Assembly: GCA_009599575.1 (NCBI GenBank)
Contig: VWND01000073.1
Coordinates: forward strand, 558,001-622,000
Origin: Blumeriella jaapii
Taxonomy: Eukaryota > Ascomycota > Leotiomycetes > Helotiales > Drepanopezizaceae
DNA length: 64,000 nucleotides
Reading direction: 5' to 3'
Each line of letters begins with the position of its first letter. The stretch's first letter is position 1. A program made the position numbers and the translations under genes. Below the pieces are notes generated by a model, which worked only from the letters and a program-made list of their open reading frames with translations, had not been told where the DNA came from and searched no databases. Below are positions 1 through 10,105 of this stretch, piece by piece.

Positions 1-595
1 GGATCGAGACACTACACACCTGCCATCGACATGTGGGCTATTGGATGCATCTTTGCGGAGTTGCTCTCGTTACGCCCGATTTTCAAGGGCGAGGAGGCGA
101 AAATGGACAGCAAGAAAACTGTTCCGTTCCAGCGAAACCAGATGCAAAAGATCGTGGAGATCATGGGGCTTCCGACGAAAGAAAAGTGGCCACATCTGGT
201 CAACATGCCTGAGTACCCAGCTCAGCACTATTTCAAGTGGCAATTCCCGGTCCGCATCGAATCTCGAGAAGTGGTACTACGGCACTATCAACGCCCATGC
301 CCCCACCTCTGCCCCGGCATCGATTGCCTCCCTCGGAGCAGAAGGGTACAGGCTCCTCGCTGGCCTCCTCGAATACGATCCCGAGCGAAGGCTCACCGCT
401 CAACAAGCACTGCAGCATCCCTTTTTCAGTACGGGCGAGAAGGTTAGCGGCAATTGCTTTGAGGGTGTCAAAGCGGAGTACCCGCATCGACGAGTCAGCC
501 AGGAAGATAACGACATCCGCACGAGCAGCCTGCCTGGCACGAAACGAAGCGGTCTGCCGGATGACACAAGACCTATAAAGAGGTTGAAGGAGTGA
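1..595 (+). CDS. SSN3: SSN3/CDK8 Mediator cyclin-dependent kinase, C-terminal part, one apparent frameshift
   Basis: This is the C-terminal third of a CDK-family kinase; the N-terminus lies left of the window. CDK8 with cyclin C forms the Mediator kinase module in the nucleus. The reading opens with the subdomain IX motif DMWAIGCIFAEL, followed by GLLEYDPERRLTAQQALQHPFF. The tail RTSSLPGTKRSGLPDD...KRLKE is the hallmark of fungal SSN3 and separates it from cell-cycle CDKs. The first half is in frame 1 (to MPEY, about position 216) and the rest in frame 2 (from SNLEKWYYGT). Removing one C from the CCC at 216-218 joins them, giving 197 residues to the TGA at 593-595. There is no room for an intron there. 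A one-base insertion error is more likely than a real lesion because both halves are fully conserved. Confidence 0.9.
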   Translation, partial: DRDTTHLPSTCGLLDASLRSCSRYARFSRARRRKWTARKLFRSSETRCKRSWRSWGFRRKKSGHIWSTCLSTQLSTISSGNSRSASNLEKWYYGTINAHAPTSAPASIASLGAEGYRLLAGLLEYDPERRLTAQQALQHPFFSTGEKVSGNCFEGVKAEYPHRRVSQEDNDIRTSSLPGTKRSGLPDDTRPIKRLKE

Positions 596-1212
596 TAGAT
601 AGACCCCGACCTTTTTCCAACAGGAAGAGCCTGGCGGTCGTGAGTAAAGAAATTATTAGAGGGAGAAACGTGACGACCAGAGGAAAGTGGTGACAGCGAA
701 GATGCCATCCCGCGCCCACGGATACCGACCCACGCAATTCTCACGGCTCGACTCACATGAAACCACACCGACGGGACTCAACTGCAGATATCAGCAGAGG
801 AAATAACGGAACAGCATGCTCACCGCCACTGTACGTCCTCTTCATTTGGTGAGAGTCGGTGCCAAGGCATGCGCTGTGCCGCAACACGCTTTGCACTCGA
901 TGAGGATGTGCGGATGAGCTACACTACGTCACAAATTCGTTGCAAAAAAGAAGAATCAATCAGACAGCCCGAAAGGTATCGAATCATCACTCAGTATCGT
1001 CCTGTTTATGCACATGTTGTTTGTGAACACCAGCCGAATTCGAACTGCTCGGTAGGTTTGCAGTGTGACTTCGGAGACTTTCCACACTACTCCGAAAATC
1101 ATTATCGTTGCTCGTGGATCCTTTTCATACCACAGATGCTTCAGTATAAAGCTACGAACGAGACTAAGCGTGGACATCAGACACCACCATCAAACATAGA
1201 GTCCACGTTGAT
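596..1212. other. Intergenic, SSN3 to esterase gene
   Basis: This should contain the two convergent 3' ends of the flanking genes. The short open frames have no recognisable product. No repeat or RNA gene was seen. Confidence 0.6.
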
Positions 1213-3382
1213 CTAATCGGAATCCGTCGACCACCCCTCGTGCGTCGGCGTGTAATATGGCACTTCCGCCCAGAACTGACATATCTCCTCCGTCGCGCCC
1301 GGGTCCACAATATGCTCTCCTAGATCCGGAATGAAGAACACTTGCGAGCTAATGCTCGAGATGGAGCTGTTGCCCCCGTACATCACGAAATCCGGGACAC
1401 CTTCAGCGACAGGCAGGCCGGTCATGGCGAAGCTCGTGAGGTAGCGCTGGAAGGCAGTTGCGACGGTCGAGTTGACGAAGGCGCCTTCGTTGAGCGTCGT
1501 ATTGTCGCCGTTGAAGAAGGTGTAGGCGATATCCTGCCCGTGCAGGCCCGGGGGGACCTGGAAGATGTAGCCATAGGATGAGGCCATCGTTTTGGCAAGG
1601 TAGTAGGTGTTGCATGTTACGAGGAAGTTGGAGATTGCGAAGGAGATGCGGTCAATGGCGCTGGTGTAGCGGTATGTGCCATTGTACACGGGTGGGTAAA
1701 GGTCGTCCACAATCGTAGCTGCTGGAATTAGTGTTGCGGTCCGCGTCTCAGACCTGGGCACTTACAAATAACAGATTCATTGGCACCTGGAAACAGAGTC
1801 GAAAATGCCTCGATAGACTCTTCTTGGGTCTGGATGTATGGCGGTGTGAACAAAAGTCCTTCGTCGGAATTATGTCCTACCATTACGCTGACATTGTGGT
1901 ATGAGCCATTGGCTATGAGGCGGATGGGAACGTCCGGGGCATAGGATCCTATTTAGCATCTTAGCATGCTTCTCGGGAGAGGCTGAGGCACACAGCAAAT
2001 GCTAACCTGGCGTAGGATCGATCACAGGGCCGAAGGTGAAGGATCCATAGGTTGATAAGCCCACCAAGAGGGCATTGAGCGCAGAAAGAGATTCGAAAGG
2101 CAGGGCTCGAAGATCATCCGCGGTTGTGATAGTCATGTTGGTAAGTGTAGACGCGTTGCCGAGCACTTGGGCAAAAATCGCTTCGGATTGCTCTGGAATT
2201 GAAGGTTGGAATGCCGGGCTTTGGAGGATCGCCTGTTGGAAAGGCACACTTCCAAGTCCTCCATAGGAAGTGATATGGTGCATGATTGAGCCACCACCCG
2301 CGGACTTTCAGGCATGTCAGTATATTGTCTATTGCATGCTCAGGGGAAGCAAAAGAACATAACAAACAGTCTGGGTCTCGCTTCTTGGGGCCTGAAAGTC
2401 CAATAAGGAAAGTACTGACCTCTCCCATCACTGTGACTCGTGATGGGTCACCCCCAAACAAATGAATGTGATCCTGCACCCAATCGAGAGCAAGTCTCTG
2501 GTCCAGGAGTCCAACATTTGCAGTAACATTCTCGTTTCCAGCGAGCCAACCCTGAAAAGATCGGTCAGACACGTACTCCACGGATTGTAATTTTGGACCT
2601 ACAAAAAGACCCAGACGGTAGTTCATAGCAACGTAGACGACGCCTTCGCCGTCATTTTCCACACTTCGTGCAACAAGACTTGATACATCTCCTGAGCCTG
2701 TCTTGCTCCCACCTGCATAACCACCTCCATAGATCCACACCAGAACTGGCGCACCAGCGGATACGGTACAGTTCTGCCCTAATTGGCATGCAACCTCGTG
2801 ATAACCAGTTGTGGTACTTGCTTTGGTGACATTGAAGACCTTCTCTGGAACAATGACGTCGAGGAAAAGGCAGTCTTCAGATGTTGGCGAAGTACTAACC
2901 AGGATAGACGGGAGGTTGGTGTATGTGGGAGTTCGCGTAGTTGTCGGGTTTGTAAAGCTGGTCAGGTTTTGGCCGGTAAGGTAGGCAGTAGTGAACTCGA
3001 CTGCATTTGCTTCCCAGGCTTTGAAATGGTAAGCTGTTGTCCTTTCTCAGAAGCAGAGAGCATACCCGGACCCGCCTGAGGGCACATAACGTTTTGCCCT
3101 CCACCGTTGACAGTTGTGTTGCGGCCAGTAGGAGCAACAGGCGGGTTGAAACGAAACAGCCCGACGGGGGGTTGCGCATAGCGAATGTTTGAGAAATTGA
3201 AGTACCCAGAACCCGAGGACTGCATTCATGAGTATAAGAATCGCAGAGACTGGGCCGACTCATTAACGTACATTCAAAGTAGCTTGGTGAATGGCGTATC
3301 CGAGATCAACAATCGGGAGAGCTGCTTGCGTGACAGCGAAAAACGAAGCAGAAACGCTTCCCAGCAAAACGTTGGACTTCAT
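1213..3382 (-). CDS. Secreted type-B carboxylesterase/lipase, 7 exons, about 600 aa
   Basis: An alpha/beta hydrolase of the carboxylesterase type-B family that would hydrolyse carboxylic esters outside the cell. Exons on the minus strand: 3382-3272, 3219-3066, 3018-2603, 2551-2420, 2304-2007, 1948-1766, 1721-1213; they sum to 1803 nt in one frame. The N-terminus (MKSNVLLGSVSASFFAVTQA) is a typical signal peptide. Family marks in order: NFSNIRYAQPPVG; EDCLFLDV; oxyanion-hole WIYGGGYAGG; nucleophile elbow GESAGGGS, split by the intron 2305-2419; acid residue in GHNSDEG; His in GLHGQD. Many NxS/T sites fit a glycoprotein. All introns have GT-AG ends. The intron 2552-2602 is 51 bp and has no stop, so retaining it would insert 17 residues. 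The natural substrate cannot be told from sequence. Confidence 0.9.
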
Positions 3383-4980
3383 CTTGGTAGGATTCCAAAG
3401 AGGAATGAAATTTCAATCTGGTTGCAGCAAAACGTAAAAGGAAAACCACAAAACTGGGAAGTAGCTACCTCATGTACCTCGCGTCACCCACCGGCCAATT
3501 TACTTACCTAAGTAGTTCTTGCATGCTCCCAATGTCTACACTCGATCTGGACGAGTAGGACGCCAGGCAAAGTTGATCGAGGCCATTGGAAAGATGGCAG
3601 CGAGGCTCGAGAGCAGGTGGCCTTGTTGTTGTTTGGAAGTAAAGCAATGCAAGGCACGAGAACACGGGAATGGAGCGTGAGGGGTTGTCGGCGTCGCGAC
3701 CTCACTTATAACTCATAGCCTTTCCATCTGAAGTTAGAGTGCCTCTGAGACACGGAAGCGTTCAAGGCGATGTTTGTTAGCAGCAAGCTATTCTACGGAG
3801 CAGACTGACAAGCTGTGGACGGACTTTGTTGATATTGCCGGAATAGTCGATGACATCTACAAACTCATCGTCATCTTTCAAATTCTGTAGTACTGAGACA
3901 AAACCACGTGAACGGAGCGAGAGGGGGTTGCGCCGCGATCTCACTTCTAGCTCGTAGTCTTTCCATCTGAAGTTAGAGTGCCTCTGAGACTTCACGGGAG
4001 CGGTCAAAGCGATGCTTGTTAGCAACAAGCTATCCTACGGAGCAGACTAACAAAGTGTGGACGGACTTTAGTGTTATGGCCGGAATAGTCGATAACAATT
4101 ACAAGTTCATAGCCATCTTCCAAAGTTTGTAGTACAGTACAGTACTGAGTCGTGTAGAATAGGCAAACTTGCGAGCCTGTTCATAATCTTCTTGGCGTAT
4201 TGCCTCGGCTATTGCTCTCAGGAAAACAAACACTTGAACCATGTTCCAAGGCACCAAGACGCGCATCATCACCACTCATTGTGAAAGTGTACTCGTCCAC
4301 GCTATGATGTATCACACAGTGCCGACTTGCTCAATGAGAGGCTAATATTATGATGGCCTGAAGGTGGTAAATTTTGTTTATACGATCCACCTACGACTGA
4401 AAAGAGGATAGATCCCGGCGAGGAATGCTAAAGTTGACGCCGAGAGTGATCTCAAAAGCTCTACTAATTTCTCGTGAAAATATAACTGTATATTCGCGTC
4501 TGACGAGCAGACTAAGGATCTGATTTGGGACCAATTGGATCTATTTCCTGAACACACTTAAAGTTTTCTCAACGCCGTTATGCAGAACTGATGAAGAACA
4601 GCAACGATAGGAAATGCTGAGCGATGGACTATAAGAAAACTAGTAGTTGACGGGTGAGAAAAATACGATGCTAGGTATGAAATTCAAAAGATTGTAAATA
4701 AACAGAAAGCAAGCTAACTCATACAAAGAGGCTTCTAGATTGCCGAAAAAAGTTCAAGCCCGAATCACATAAAATTGCTCAAGTAGGCCGAAGTACAATA
4801 GCTAGGTCATTGTAGAGGTCCAGTGGTGTCTCTTTTGGGTGTATCTGCAATGCCCTCCGATCACTGGATATGTTCAGACGCTGTAGCGAGGTGGTTCGGC
4901 ACAACCAGAGTACTGATCATCTTATTTGAGCAAAGTATCCAGGTTTGATGATCAGCCAAGCCAGATACACATCGTATCGG
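3383..4980. other. Intergenic, AT-rich, contains an imperfect direct repeat
   Basis: This holds the esterase promoter side and the 3' side of the gene ending at 4981. Apart from the direct repeat at 3661-4136, no feature stands out. 4150-4980 is AT-rich, with only short open frames and no protein I recognise. Confidence 0.5.
3661..4136. repeat. Two imperfect tandem copies of about 240 bp
   Basis: Copy 1 runs about 3661-3897 and copy 2 about 3901-4136. Both contain TTTCCATCTGAAGTTAGAGT, at 3721 and 3960, so the period is about 239 bp. By eye, the 3' 145 bp of the copies differ by about 15 transitions and 9 transversions. That excess of transitions is compatible with, but does not prove, RIP. 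The repeat encodes no recognisable protein. Confidence 0.8.
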
Positions 4981-6273
4981 CTAAGCCACATGCAACAACC
5001 TAACTTTACTATTCATCCTTCGAGGCCTAGCTAGAGGCTCAGCAGGAGTCATCTCTCTAATAGCCCATGGATGTTGTGCCAAATACCCTTGCAATTTCCA
5101 TAATTTAGACTGGGTTTCAACTGTAGCGTTCTTGTGCTTCAACACCAGAAGCTCGCAATCAGGGGCCAAGGCCCTCAAATCAGCCAGCTTCTCCTTCCCA
5201 AGAAGAGCCTCCAGGTTGAACACCGGAACCTTGCGCTTCTTCTTACCCAAACCCGACTGAACTTCATTGGATGCCGAAGTCCCGATATCCAGCGTCGCAA
5301 ATTCTGGTGGTCCTGCAATTGACTCATCTCCCAATTTCCCTAGCCAAAGAAGAGCCGCAGCCTGCGGTTTTGCCAAAGCATCATCCCAATCCGTGCACCC
5401 CACTAGATACCCTCTCTTGAGAGCCCAAAGGTGTTTCAGTGATGACAGAATGCGACGCTTCATTAACTCCAAAACGAAGTCTCCCATATCCGGTCTCCAC
5501 TTTGAGTGGGAATATGCTTTCATCGCGCCTTGGAAGCTTCGCATCTTGAGGGGTATGAGATTTGACTGGCCATGTTGTTGTTGGTCGGTGTGGCTCCTTT
5601 TGTACTCTGACACGTCTTGCATGGCATCTATGGCGAGCTTGCTATTGAGCGTGTAGACCTTGAATCCTATCCTCTGCCGTTGACTTTTCTCTATACCGAG
5701 TTCAGGATCGTCTTCCTGGTCTCCAACCGCCTTCTTTTGCGTTGGCAGATGTTTATCTGACAAACTTGCTGGCACATACCACGGCTGTCGTGCCTTCGGG
5801 TCTGTCATCACTATGAAGTCTTGAAGGAAATAGGCGGGTAACTTGACATTTGTGAGGACACATTTTCGCATAGGTGAGGCTATGGCCAGAGCGAAGGGGT
5901 TTTTCGCCAGCTGTCGTTGGAAGTCGGTAGGTTCTTTGCTGGGTTCGGGTTTCCGGTGCTTGTGCCTTGCTCTGGCCTCGAGAAATGCAGGATCCATCAA
6001 AGGAGATATCGGGAGCAGACGACGTTTGGAAGTTGGTTTGACATCTTGATTATCTTCAGCCTTCGGAGTAGACGAGCTCTCGATGACTGGAGATTCGGTA
6101 GGAGCGGCGGAATTGATTGATGTCGACTGGTCTTTGACTGCTAGAGTGTACGAGGTTGTTGAAAACCGCCTCCTGATTGAACTGGAATTCAATGGCGGTA
6201 CACCTTTACAGCGTCTATGCAATGTCGCAGCTGCAGAACATGGCCCCAGGCTTGCAGCTGGGACAGGCTTCAT
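4981..6273 (-). CDS. Fungal protein of unknown function, predicted mitochondrial, about 430 aa
   Basis: I do not recognise the family with certainty. The frame is one uninterrupted exon. From the ATG at 6273, the first 45 residues are basic and Ser/Ala-rich with RRRFSTTS, a classic mitochondrial presequence and cleavage motif. A conserved-looking core (PFALAIASPMRKC, LPAYFLQDF, PWYVP) is followed by Lys-rich segments. The C-terminal 70 residues include VFNLEALLGKEKLADL and end near WAIREM. A matrix-facing protein, perhaps a mitoribosome- or translation-linked factor, is an inference only. The frame stays open upstream to 6690, across a 15-bp minisatellite and past the clpP start. I chose the ATG at 6273 because the extension encodes low-complexity HNERQ repeats; an alternative ATG lies near 6455. 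The gene is divergent from clpP. Confidence 0.7.
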   Translation of the reverse strand: MKPVPAASLGPCSAAATLHRRCKGVPPLNSSSIRRRFSTTSYTLAVKDQSTSINSAAPTESPVIESSSTPKAEDNQDVKPTSKRRLLPISPLMDPAFLEARARHKHRKPEPSKEPTDFQRQLAKNPFALAIASPMRKCVLTNVKLPAYFLQDFIVMTDPKARQPWYVPASLSDKHLPTQKKAVGDQEDDPELGIEKSQRQRIGFKVYTLNSKLAIDAMQDVSEYKRSHTDQQQHGQSNLIPLKMRSFQGAMKAYSHSKWRPDMGDFVLELMKRRILSSLKHLWALKRGYLVGCTDWDDALAKPQAAALLWLGKLGDESIAGPPEFATLDIGTSASNEVQSGLGKKKRKVPVFNLEALLGKEKLADLRALAPDCELLVLKHKNATVETQSKLWKLQGYLAQHPWAIREMTPAEPLARPRRMNSKVRLLHVA

Positions 6274-6682
6274 CAATCGCTGACCCCCCTGTAACCATAG
6301 ATGGGTGTATTCCCTATGCTGCGTGCAATTCTGGTCTAAACGCTCCCATTCTGCTCGAAGCCCTCGAGGCCTGTGAAATGCGGTAAACCGAGTAGCTGTC
6401 GCAAGGCGGCTTGTACTGGTGCTACCAGAGAGGAGATTACATCTGGTCATGCCACATTCTCTGTCGTTGAATGGCTGAGGTTCGTTGTAGGTACGTTCGT
6501 TGTGTTGACGTTCGTTGTGTTGACGCTCGTTGTGTTGACGCTCGTTGTGTTGACTTGACGCTCGTTGATGAAATAATTTCAAGGTTGTCGAGTCGCGCGG
6601 AAGAGCTCCGCATTCATGCCGTTCAACCTCGACTCCATGCGACCAACTCGACATTGACCAGACCAGCTTAATCAAAATCGAT
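6274..6682. promoter_or_regulatory. Shared divergent promoter, unknown mitochondrial gene and clpP
   Basis: Only 409 bp separate the preferred start codons of two divergent genes, both with mitochondrial presequences. The interval therefore holds both promoters, including a minisatellite at 6496-6554. No TATA box is obvious. Co-regulation is inferred from layout only. Confidence 0.5.
6496..6554. repeat. 15-bp minisatellite, about 4 units
   Basis: Tandem units of TTCGTTGTGTTGACG, with the third and fourth starting CTC. They lie in the divergent promoter. On the minus strand the period keeps frame and would encode HNERQ repeats in the extended version of the neighbouring reading frame. Confidence 0.9.
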
Positions 6683-7459
6683 ATGTTCACAACAAGAATA
6701 CTTCAGCTGCCTGCTCGCAATGCCATCCGCTCGAGTCTGCGCGGTTTTGCCTCCATGCCATCCCGGGCAGAGCCTCCAAAAGCCTGGACTCCAATGCCGT
6801 TGATTACAGAGACAATTGTGAGTATCGATGTACCTTGTTCGTGAGCGCATCCTGACAATATAGGGAGGCGGTTATCGGCAATCAGACATCTTCTCGAAGC
6901 TGCTGCAAGAACGAATAGTCTGCTTGAACGGACAAGTGGATGAAGTTATGTCTGCAGCCGTTGTAGCACAGCTTCTCTACCTGGAGTCCGATGCGCCAGA
7001 GAAGGCCATCACGCTCTACATCAATTCTCCTGGTGGATCGGTCACAGCTGGTCTGGCGATATACGATACGATGAACTACATCAGATCGCCTGTATCGACG
7101 GTCTGCGTTGGGCAAGCTGCCTCAATGGGGAGTTTGTGCTGTGTGGAGGGGAGAAAGGAAAGCGATTCTGCTTGCCGCATAGCAGTATTATGGTTCATCA
7201 ACCGAGCGGAGGGTACATTGGGCAAGCCAGTGACATCGCGATTCATGCCCAGGAGATATTGAGGGTGCGGCGGAAGTTAAATGAGATCTTCCAGAAACAT
7301 TTGACCAAGGAGCACACTTTGGAACAAATCGAACGATTGATGGAACGGGATCGCTTCTTGAGCGCGGAAGAGGCATTGGAGATGGGGATTGTGGATGAAA
7401 TTCTGCAGAGGAGGACCGAAGCAGAAGAGAAGAAGAGAGAAGGCGAGAGCAAGACTTAG
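6683..7459 (+). CDS. clpP: Mitochondrial ClpP-type serine protease, one apparent frameshift
   Basis: This is the proteolytic subunit that forms the ClpXP protease ring in the mitochondrial matrix. Exon 1 is 6683-6817, the intron 6818-6863 (GTGAGT...ATAG), and exon 2 6864-7459. The N-terminus [20 protein letters not shown] is a mitochondrial presequence. ClpP marks: [42 protein letters not shown] with the catalytic Ser, MVHQPSGG with the catalytic His, and [19 protein letters not shown] with the catalytic Asp. The frame breaks between SMGSL and [10 protein letters not shown] at about 7133-7140 (AGTTTGTGCTG). One inserted base restores a ClpP of about 243 residues. As written, the protein would lose His and Asp. 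An assembly error is more likely than inactivation, since everything downstream is conserved. Confidence 0.93.
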
Positions 7460-7586
7460 TTAGATCAATGGACAACTGAGAACATCTCGAGCGCATTTTT
7501 AATCGCGTGTCAATTACTAGAGATTGAAGTCGTCATCGCGCCTTTGAACAACCACCTTCTCAAGTCCTAACGCCCGTGACCCCGTT

Positions 7587-8538
7587 TCACAGCTTTGATT
7601 TATTCTCATCACTTCCAACTCTGGCCAGAATCCAGTCCGCGACATCTTTGGCAAATACCGGTCTGTTTTCTGGTAAGTCTGCATGCAACTGATGCGTCCA
7701 TCCCTCGTACGCCTTGAATTCCTTGTCCTCGAGCTGAGTCTGTCTCTCAAACCACTTCTTACTCTCTTCATAACTTGTTCCCTTATCCTCTGTCCCATGC
7801 CCGAGCCAAACGCTCTTCACACCTGGATTTAATTTGACCTTGCCTTGATTGATCGACGCAGCCCTGTCAAGCATGCCAGCAAGCCCTTCCAGAGTGCCGT
7901 TACCGTGCAACAACTTGTCTTCTTTAAGAGACTTCACAACTTCCGGATCTCTCGTCAAATTCTCCGCAGGGAGTGCTGAGGCCCTCTTCATGTGGGGAAA
8001 CAATCTTCCAGCCAATTTCCCGACAAACACTACCAGTCCCGGAGGTTCCTCGCCCTTGGAAAAGCCAAAGAAGGGACTTTCCAATATCCATCCCCGGACA
8101 TCCTTAGCCACGTCCTCATACATAGCGTCGGAAGCCAACATCACTGCCTCGCCCCCGCCCATTGAATGTCCCATGACAAATAACGGGACAGGTGAAGGAA
8201 GATGCGCCTTGATGAATGATACAACATCTGCAATGACCTGGGTTGTGGGGCCTGTGAGGCCTTGCTGAGACGGAGTCTTCACAGAGCGACCCCAGCCTCG
8301 TTGATCGAAGGCATATACTTCGATTCCTCGAGAAGCCAAAGTCGGGAAGAGCTCGTAGTAGCGGTTGCAGTGATCGTTGAATCCGTGAATAAAGACGAGT
8401 CCTGCTACCGGAGCTCCGTCGGGCTTCCTTTCAGATAAGCTTGATGCCAGCTGGGATCGTGTAATAACTTACCTTCCAGGTCTTAGTGTAGAGAGAGAGA
8501 TCACCAATTTGGTGAGTGCCTTCAACTTCGGTAGGCAT
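7587..8538 (-). CDS. Alpha/beta hydrolase, monoacylglycerol lipase-like (YJU3/MGL family), 300 aa
   Basis: A serine hydrolase of the monoglyceride-lipase (Hydrolase_4) group, expected to split monoacylglycerols on lipid droplets or membranes. Exon 1 is 8538-8474, the intron 8473-8425 (GTAAGT...GGAAG), and exon 2 8424-7587, giving 300 residues. The start MPTEVEGTHQIGDLSLYTKTW is typical of fungal members. Motifs: FIHGFNDHCNRYYEL, GHSMGGGEA (nucleophile Ser), GHGTEDKGTSYE (Asp), and YEGWTHQLHADLPENR (His). No signal peptide or membrane segment is seen. The acceptor was placed at CCC (8424) because the nearer AG puts the conserved PDGAPVAGLVFIHG segment out of frame. It is divergent from the methyltransferase gene at 8748. 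Substrate specificity is inferred from the family. Confidence 0.88.
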
Positions 8539-8747
8539 GCTTGGTCGCTCTTGATAAGCAGCTGCTAGATGGAAGACAGAGATGGAATGAACGTGGTGTC
8601 CGATTGTCGTCGTCGAGAAGTTGTTGGCGTTGTTGTCATCGGAGCAGGTAAACAAACCCCTGTCGCAGACTCGCAGCTGCCGGGCGGTCTTGCATGTGAA
8701 GCTGCAAAAATTCAACCCCGTCGATTTGCATTCGGAGACCGCTCCAG
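8539..8747. promoter_or_regulatory. Compact divergent promoter (lipase and methyltransferase genes)
   Basis: Only 209 bp separate the two start codons, so 5' UTRs and core promoters of both genes must lie here. I see no clear TATA element. No competing coding region is supported. Confidence 0.55.
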
Positions 8748-10105
8748 ATGACAACCCTTCTCCAACGCCTCTCTCTGCGTTCAAGTGAGATAATTGCAAC
8801 GCACCATACACGGCCATTATGCCGTGCGCGATACTACTCTCTTAAGTCGGTCCAAGGTACGACTTTTCGTGCTTCTCGTGGAGCTCTAGGTAGCTACGAT
8901 AGCTACAGTGCAACTAATGACATCTAGAATACGACACGGTCCTCTTGAAGCATCGCACCAACCCGAGTGCGCCCGTTGTCGTGGAAAGACTGCGCGTAGG
9001 GCAAAAGATTCAATTGAAATCATCGTCCACTGGGTGGAAGGACTCCATCGAGCATCAGCACATCATCGGAAAAGGGTTGCGTGAGATAGTCACCTCGAAG
9101 AAAGGCGTTCGTTACCGAGTACTCGAACCAACCCTCGCTGAATATACCGATTCTACTTCGCGGCTTGTCACACCAGTATGGCTTCTCTGTCCCTTGTTCT
9201 TCCGTCATCTCTGACCACCATAGTAGATCTATTCACAAGACGCAAGCCTGATTGTATCGCTCCTGGATCTGCATCCACTGCCTCCTCGATCAGATGTCAC
9301 GAACGAAGAAAGACTGGAAATCTTTGAAGCTGGGACCGGTCATGGCGCGTTGACCTTGCATCTCGCGAGGGCGATTCATGCTGGCAATACTCCGTCTCCC
9401 GACATCCCGGATGCTGCTACAACAACTGAAAACGGCGACACTCGGAATGAGGAGGTCCTGAATACTTATAACGCCTGGAGGTCCTCGCGCAGAGCAGTCG
9501 TCCATACCCTGGACAACAATGTTGCCCACTCGCAACACGCAAGACAGGTTGTCAGAAACTTCCGGAACGGTCTCTACTTTCCCCACGTTGACTTCCATAC
9601 CGGCGCTCTCGAAAGCTATCTTTCCGGAAGGTTAGAGGAGAGTAACAACGAGGCTTTCTTGGACCATGCTATTCTTGATCTGCCGTCAACAGACGAGTAT
9701 CTCGAGATTACGAGTAAGGCTCTGAAACCAAATGGGATTCTGCTCGCATTTTGTCCGAGCATCACACAGATTAATGCATGCGAAATGCGCTCGAAGCAAC
9801 TCGATCTGCCACTCTTCCTGGAAAAGGTTATCGAAATTGGTAGAGGCATAGGAACTGGAGGAAGAGAATGGGATGTAAGATCCGTCAAGCCCAAAACCGC
9901 ATTGAAGAGAGGATTGGGAGAATCACCCTCTGTGGCCGAAGATCCGGTCGAAAGCGGAGCAGGCGACAAGGTGCTGCCTGAAGATGCCGGCGGAGGAGAG
10001 CAAATGATATGTAGGCCCAAGGTTGGAGTGAGAGTCACCGGAGGAGGATTTGTAGGTGTATGGCGGCGAATTGTTCCGTATTCTTCGGAGCCAACGGGGG
10101 AATGA
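8748..10105 (+). CDS. Trm61-like tRNA (m1A58) methyltransferase, predicted mitochondrial, 411 aa
   Basis: A SAM-dependent methyltransferase of the TrmI/Trm61 fold. Exons are 8748-8856, 8928-9175 and 9227-10105; the introns 8857-8927 and 9176-9226 have GT-AG ends, and exon lengths close the frame at 1236 nt. The start MTTLLQRLSLRSS, with later Arg residues and no acids in the first 13, looks like a mitochondrial presequence. The Trm61 pattern is present: an N-terminal beta domain (VERLRVGQKIQL, GKGLREIVTSKKG, PTLAEYT), then PIYSQDASLIVSLLDLHP, motif I FEAGTGHGALTLHLA, AILDLPS after strand 4, and KPNGILLAFCPSITQI. The C-terminal 90 residues have a low-complexity insert before VGVRVTGGGFVGVWRRI. 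Mitochondrial tRNA as substrate, as for TRMT61B, is inferred from the leader; cytosolic Trm61 normally lacks one. Confidence 0.82.
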
